Below, in pieces: positions 61,870 to 64,000 of a DNA stretch of 64,000 bases. The translations under genes were made by a program, and so were the position numbers. The stretch lies in contig NC_134829.1 of NCBI RefSeq assembly GCF_004210375.1, forward strand, positions 25,002,034 through 25,066,033, in the 5' to 3' direction. The notes below the pieces were generated by a model. The model had not been told where the DNA came from. It searched no databases and worked only from the letters and a program-made list of their open reading frames with translations. The stretch's first letter is position 1; every line of letters begins with the position of its first letter. The stretch is from Tachypleus tridentatus. Taxonomy: Eukaryota > Arthropoda > Merostomata > Xiphosura > Limulidae.

Positions 61870-64000
61870 TCACCAATAGGAGATGTCCTAGCACCACAAG
61901 TGCCAATCAAGAAATTATTCTGGGCCAAACTGCATAGAAGGTTGGTTACTCTATACATGTCTATCTTCTTTCATTTCCTCTCAGTCATTCAAACCACTGT
62001 ATGTTGCATCCTCTTGGTAGTACCACTTAGGCCAGCACTGCTATAGTTTTTGCTTCTGTATATAACTCTTCTAACACCTCGGACAACTTTATATAGGTGC
62101 ACTCTATCCTTCCCTTTCAACACTCCATGTTCACACGTGATTTTTGTCCAGTTCCTCTTCATGTGGGTTAGGTTTTCCCTGCATGTTGTTTTCCAACTTT
62201 CTCATTCTGTTCAACATTCTTCCATGTCAATGTACTAATATAAGTTATGTCTGCTGCTAATGGTATTTCTGTCATAGCTTTCCTCCATCCCATACTGCTT
62301 TCTTGCATCCGACTTCCCTTTTTTTGTTTATTTTTTTTCAACAAGAGAATTTTGGTATCTGTCATTAGTGGTTGCTGTGCAGCTTTGTCAGCCACATTTT
62401 TTCATAAGATTTAACTTTGTCTTCACTTCTCCAATTTTCACCCTGTTTTATTTCTTCTGCCTTTGCTGTCCCCTGTGGCCTGACATACTCCCTGTTTGGA
62501 CACTCACTGTTGTCACCCATACCCTTACACTTCCTCCCTTTATTCCTATCTCATCCTCTTCCTTATATCTCTTCTTACATTTTCCTCTCTTTCGTTTGGC
62601 ATGAGAATATAAACATTTGGATTTATTTGCTCTGTGTTTCTTGCACATTATTTCACAGGACCTGCATCATCCTCTACCAGGTTGGTTCTTTTATACAACA
62701 TTAGGCATATGTGAGGGCAATTTTGTTTTCACTCCCTTTTCCCTTGTCATCTTTTATTGCCTTCACCATATTTTTCCAATTTGGATTGCCTCTTAAGTCC
62801 TGTTTGGGCTCTCCATTGTTATGCAGCTTGTACTGCTCCCTTCTTATTTGCTCAGTGGTACCATTTTCTTTCCAGTGATACTTCTATTGTTATCCTTATG
62901 GATTGATTTGCCTGGATTATTCTTTCCTGTCTCCTGATGGTGGTTGTCTGTGCCATGTCTCTTCCCACCCAAATTATCACCTTACCATGTCTCTGTATGT
63001 CCATTTTTGTCATTCATTGAGGATGTAATTCATGCTGCCCATAGACCACTCCCCTTGCATTTATTTTACATTTTTCTCCATTATATATCTATTTTGAGCT
63101 CTGCAGGTTACTTTCTACCTTCTGTTGACTTCTTGAGTTTCATGATTTCTCTATAAGAGGGTAGGTGCTCTTTTTCTCAGGAGGAGCATTTCTTGTATAT
63201 CTTGATCCTACTTAGTGGTGACTTTGCCTGATGAAGTCTACTTGTACATAAGCCTGCATTGTATGACTAATTAGGTCTATAACATCTACTGTAAAGATAG
63301 GGTGTCTTTCAAGACTACTTCTAGTTTTCCTCAGTGTTTTGCACCATAAACATGTTCACCCCATACTGAACACTCATGAACTTACATAAGTAAAACAGAA
63401 GTGGATTTGTTGCTCATTCTTACTGATACTTCATTTGACTGAATCAAGATAACGGTTCAGTTGCCTGTTGCACTGTTTTCATTCTTCTGAACTTTCCAAT
63501 GCATTATTTCTTCCCCACCTCCTTCCAGTATCATATGGGAGTTCTTACTACTTACCAGTTCCTAGTCACAGGGTTGATAAACCATGGGGGCTTCCTACTA
63601 AATGTGCTTAATTCCACTCATTTGATAGTAGGATGGTGGTTTTCTGTCAGTGTAGATGGTGTATATGTACATCCCCTACAGTGGACTTGATGCATTATAC
63701 CAGATGCTGTCTGGCTATGGACTGGACAGTTTCCACTGAGTTGCATTTCACATCTATGACTGGGCACTCTCCTTTCCACCATTGCCTGGATGTTAGTTCC
63801 CAGTGTGTTTGTGAAGGGGAGGATACTGGTTTTGTTTGGAGCTGTACCAGCCATATAAGTCCTCATATGCGAGTAGCCCTGGTACCCTTTTTCTACTGCA
63901 GATTGGATAATTCATTCTTATTACTGCCTGGTTATGGACTGAGGTGAACCACCACATTTCTATCTGCATTCATATCCTCATCTGGGTATAAGATTCCAGT
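61870..64000. other. Pyrimidine-rich block after the last visible exon
   Basis: The + strand is markedly richer in C and T (many ctttcc, cttcct and ccctt runs) and higher in GC than the rest of the window. It may be a single large interspersed repeat or decayed element read on the minus strand, but I see no diagnostic motif. Confidence 0.4.

Noticed and set aside
62050-62704. Overlapping frames on both strands in the pyrimidine-rich block
   Set aside because: Composition-driven, with no recognised motif or splice borders.

Overview
The window is about 64 kb of AT-rich, intron-heavy animal DNA. Coding sequence is sparse, genes are split by introns with GT/AG borders, and tRNA-derived SINEs are abundant, together with decayed retroelements, a DNA transposon and many minisatellites. 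From the protein similarity (an invertebrate PRDM1/Blimp-1) and from SINEs that I associate from memory with horseshoe crabs (Limulus/Tachypleus), I infer a chelicerate, probably a horseshoe crab. No bacterial, organellar or CRISPR-like content was seen.

The one gene I can name is PRDM1 (Blimp-1) on the + strand. Four coding exons lie at 20519-20683, 28152-28271, 31038-31290 and 32081-33999. They join in consistent phases (0, 0, 1) to a predicted 818-residue protein with an N-terminal PR/SET domain and five C-terminal zinc fingers, the fifth of C2HC form. Any 5' UTR exons lie upstream; one weak candidate is at 16780-16916. Two large tandem arrays sit in its first coding intron and second coding intron (96-bp and 118-bp units), and a roughly 1-kb minisatellite lies just upstream of the first coding exon.

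A second, unidentified gene is probably represented by two + strand exons at 49837-50116 and 61601-61706. They join in a compatible phase across an 11.5-kb intron that carries a pogo/Tigger-type DNA transposon (53894-56139). The gene would continue beyond the window.

Layout. 1-16 kb: non-coding with SINEs, a 12-unit 27-bp minisatellite and a 17-bp minisatellite. 16-34 kb: PRDM1 with its introns, SINEs, a near-perfect 114-bp palindrome at 23.5 kb, and satellites. 34-38 kb: PRDM1 3' flank. 38.2-39.35 kb: 5'-truncated Penelope-like element with a GIY-YIG endonuclease, on the minus strand. 40.5-43 kb: nested SINEs. 44.2-45.1 kb: decayed Gypsy-type gag with a SCAN-like capsid region, on the minus strand. 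47-49.8 kb: unexplained open reading frames. 52-56 kb: BED-finger fragment, possible retrocopy, pogo element. 56-64 kb: intron and flank, with a pyrimidine-rich block from about 61.9 kb.

Nothing here is clearly a new multi-gene system. The most unusual items are the palindrome, the tandem amplification of a SINE tail domain inside a PRDM1 intron, the higher-order minisatellite, and the SINE families that share domains.
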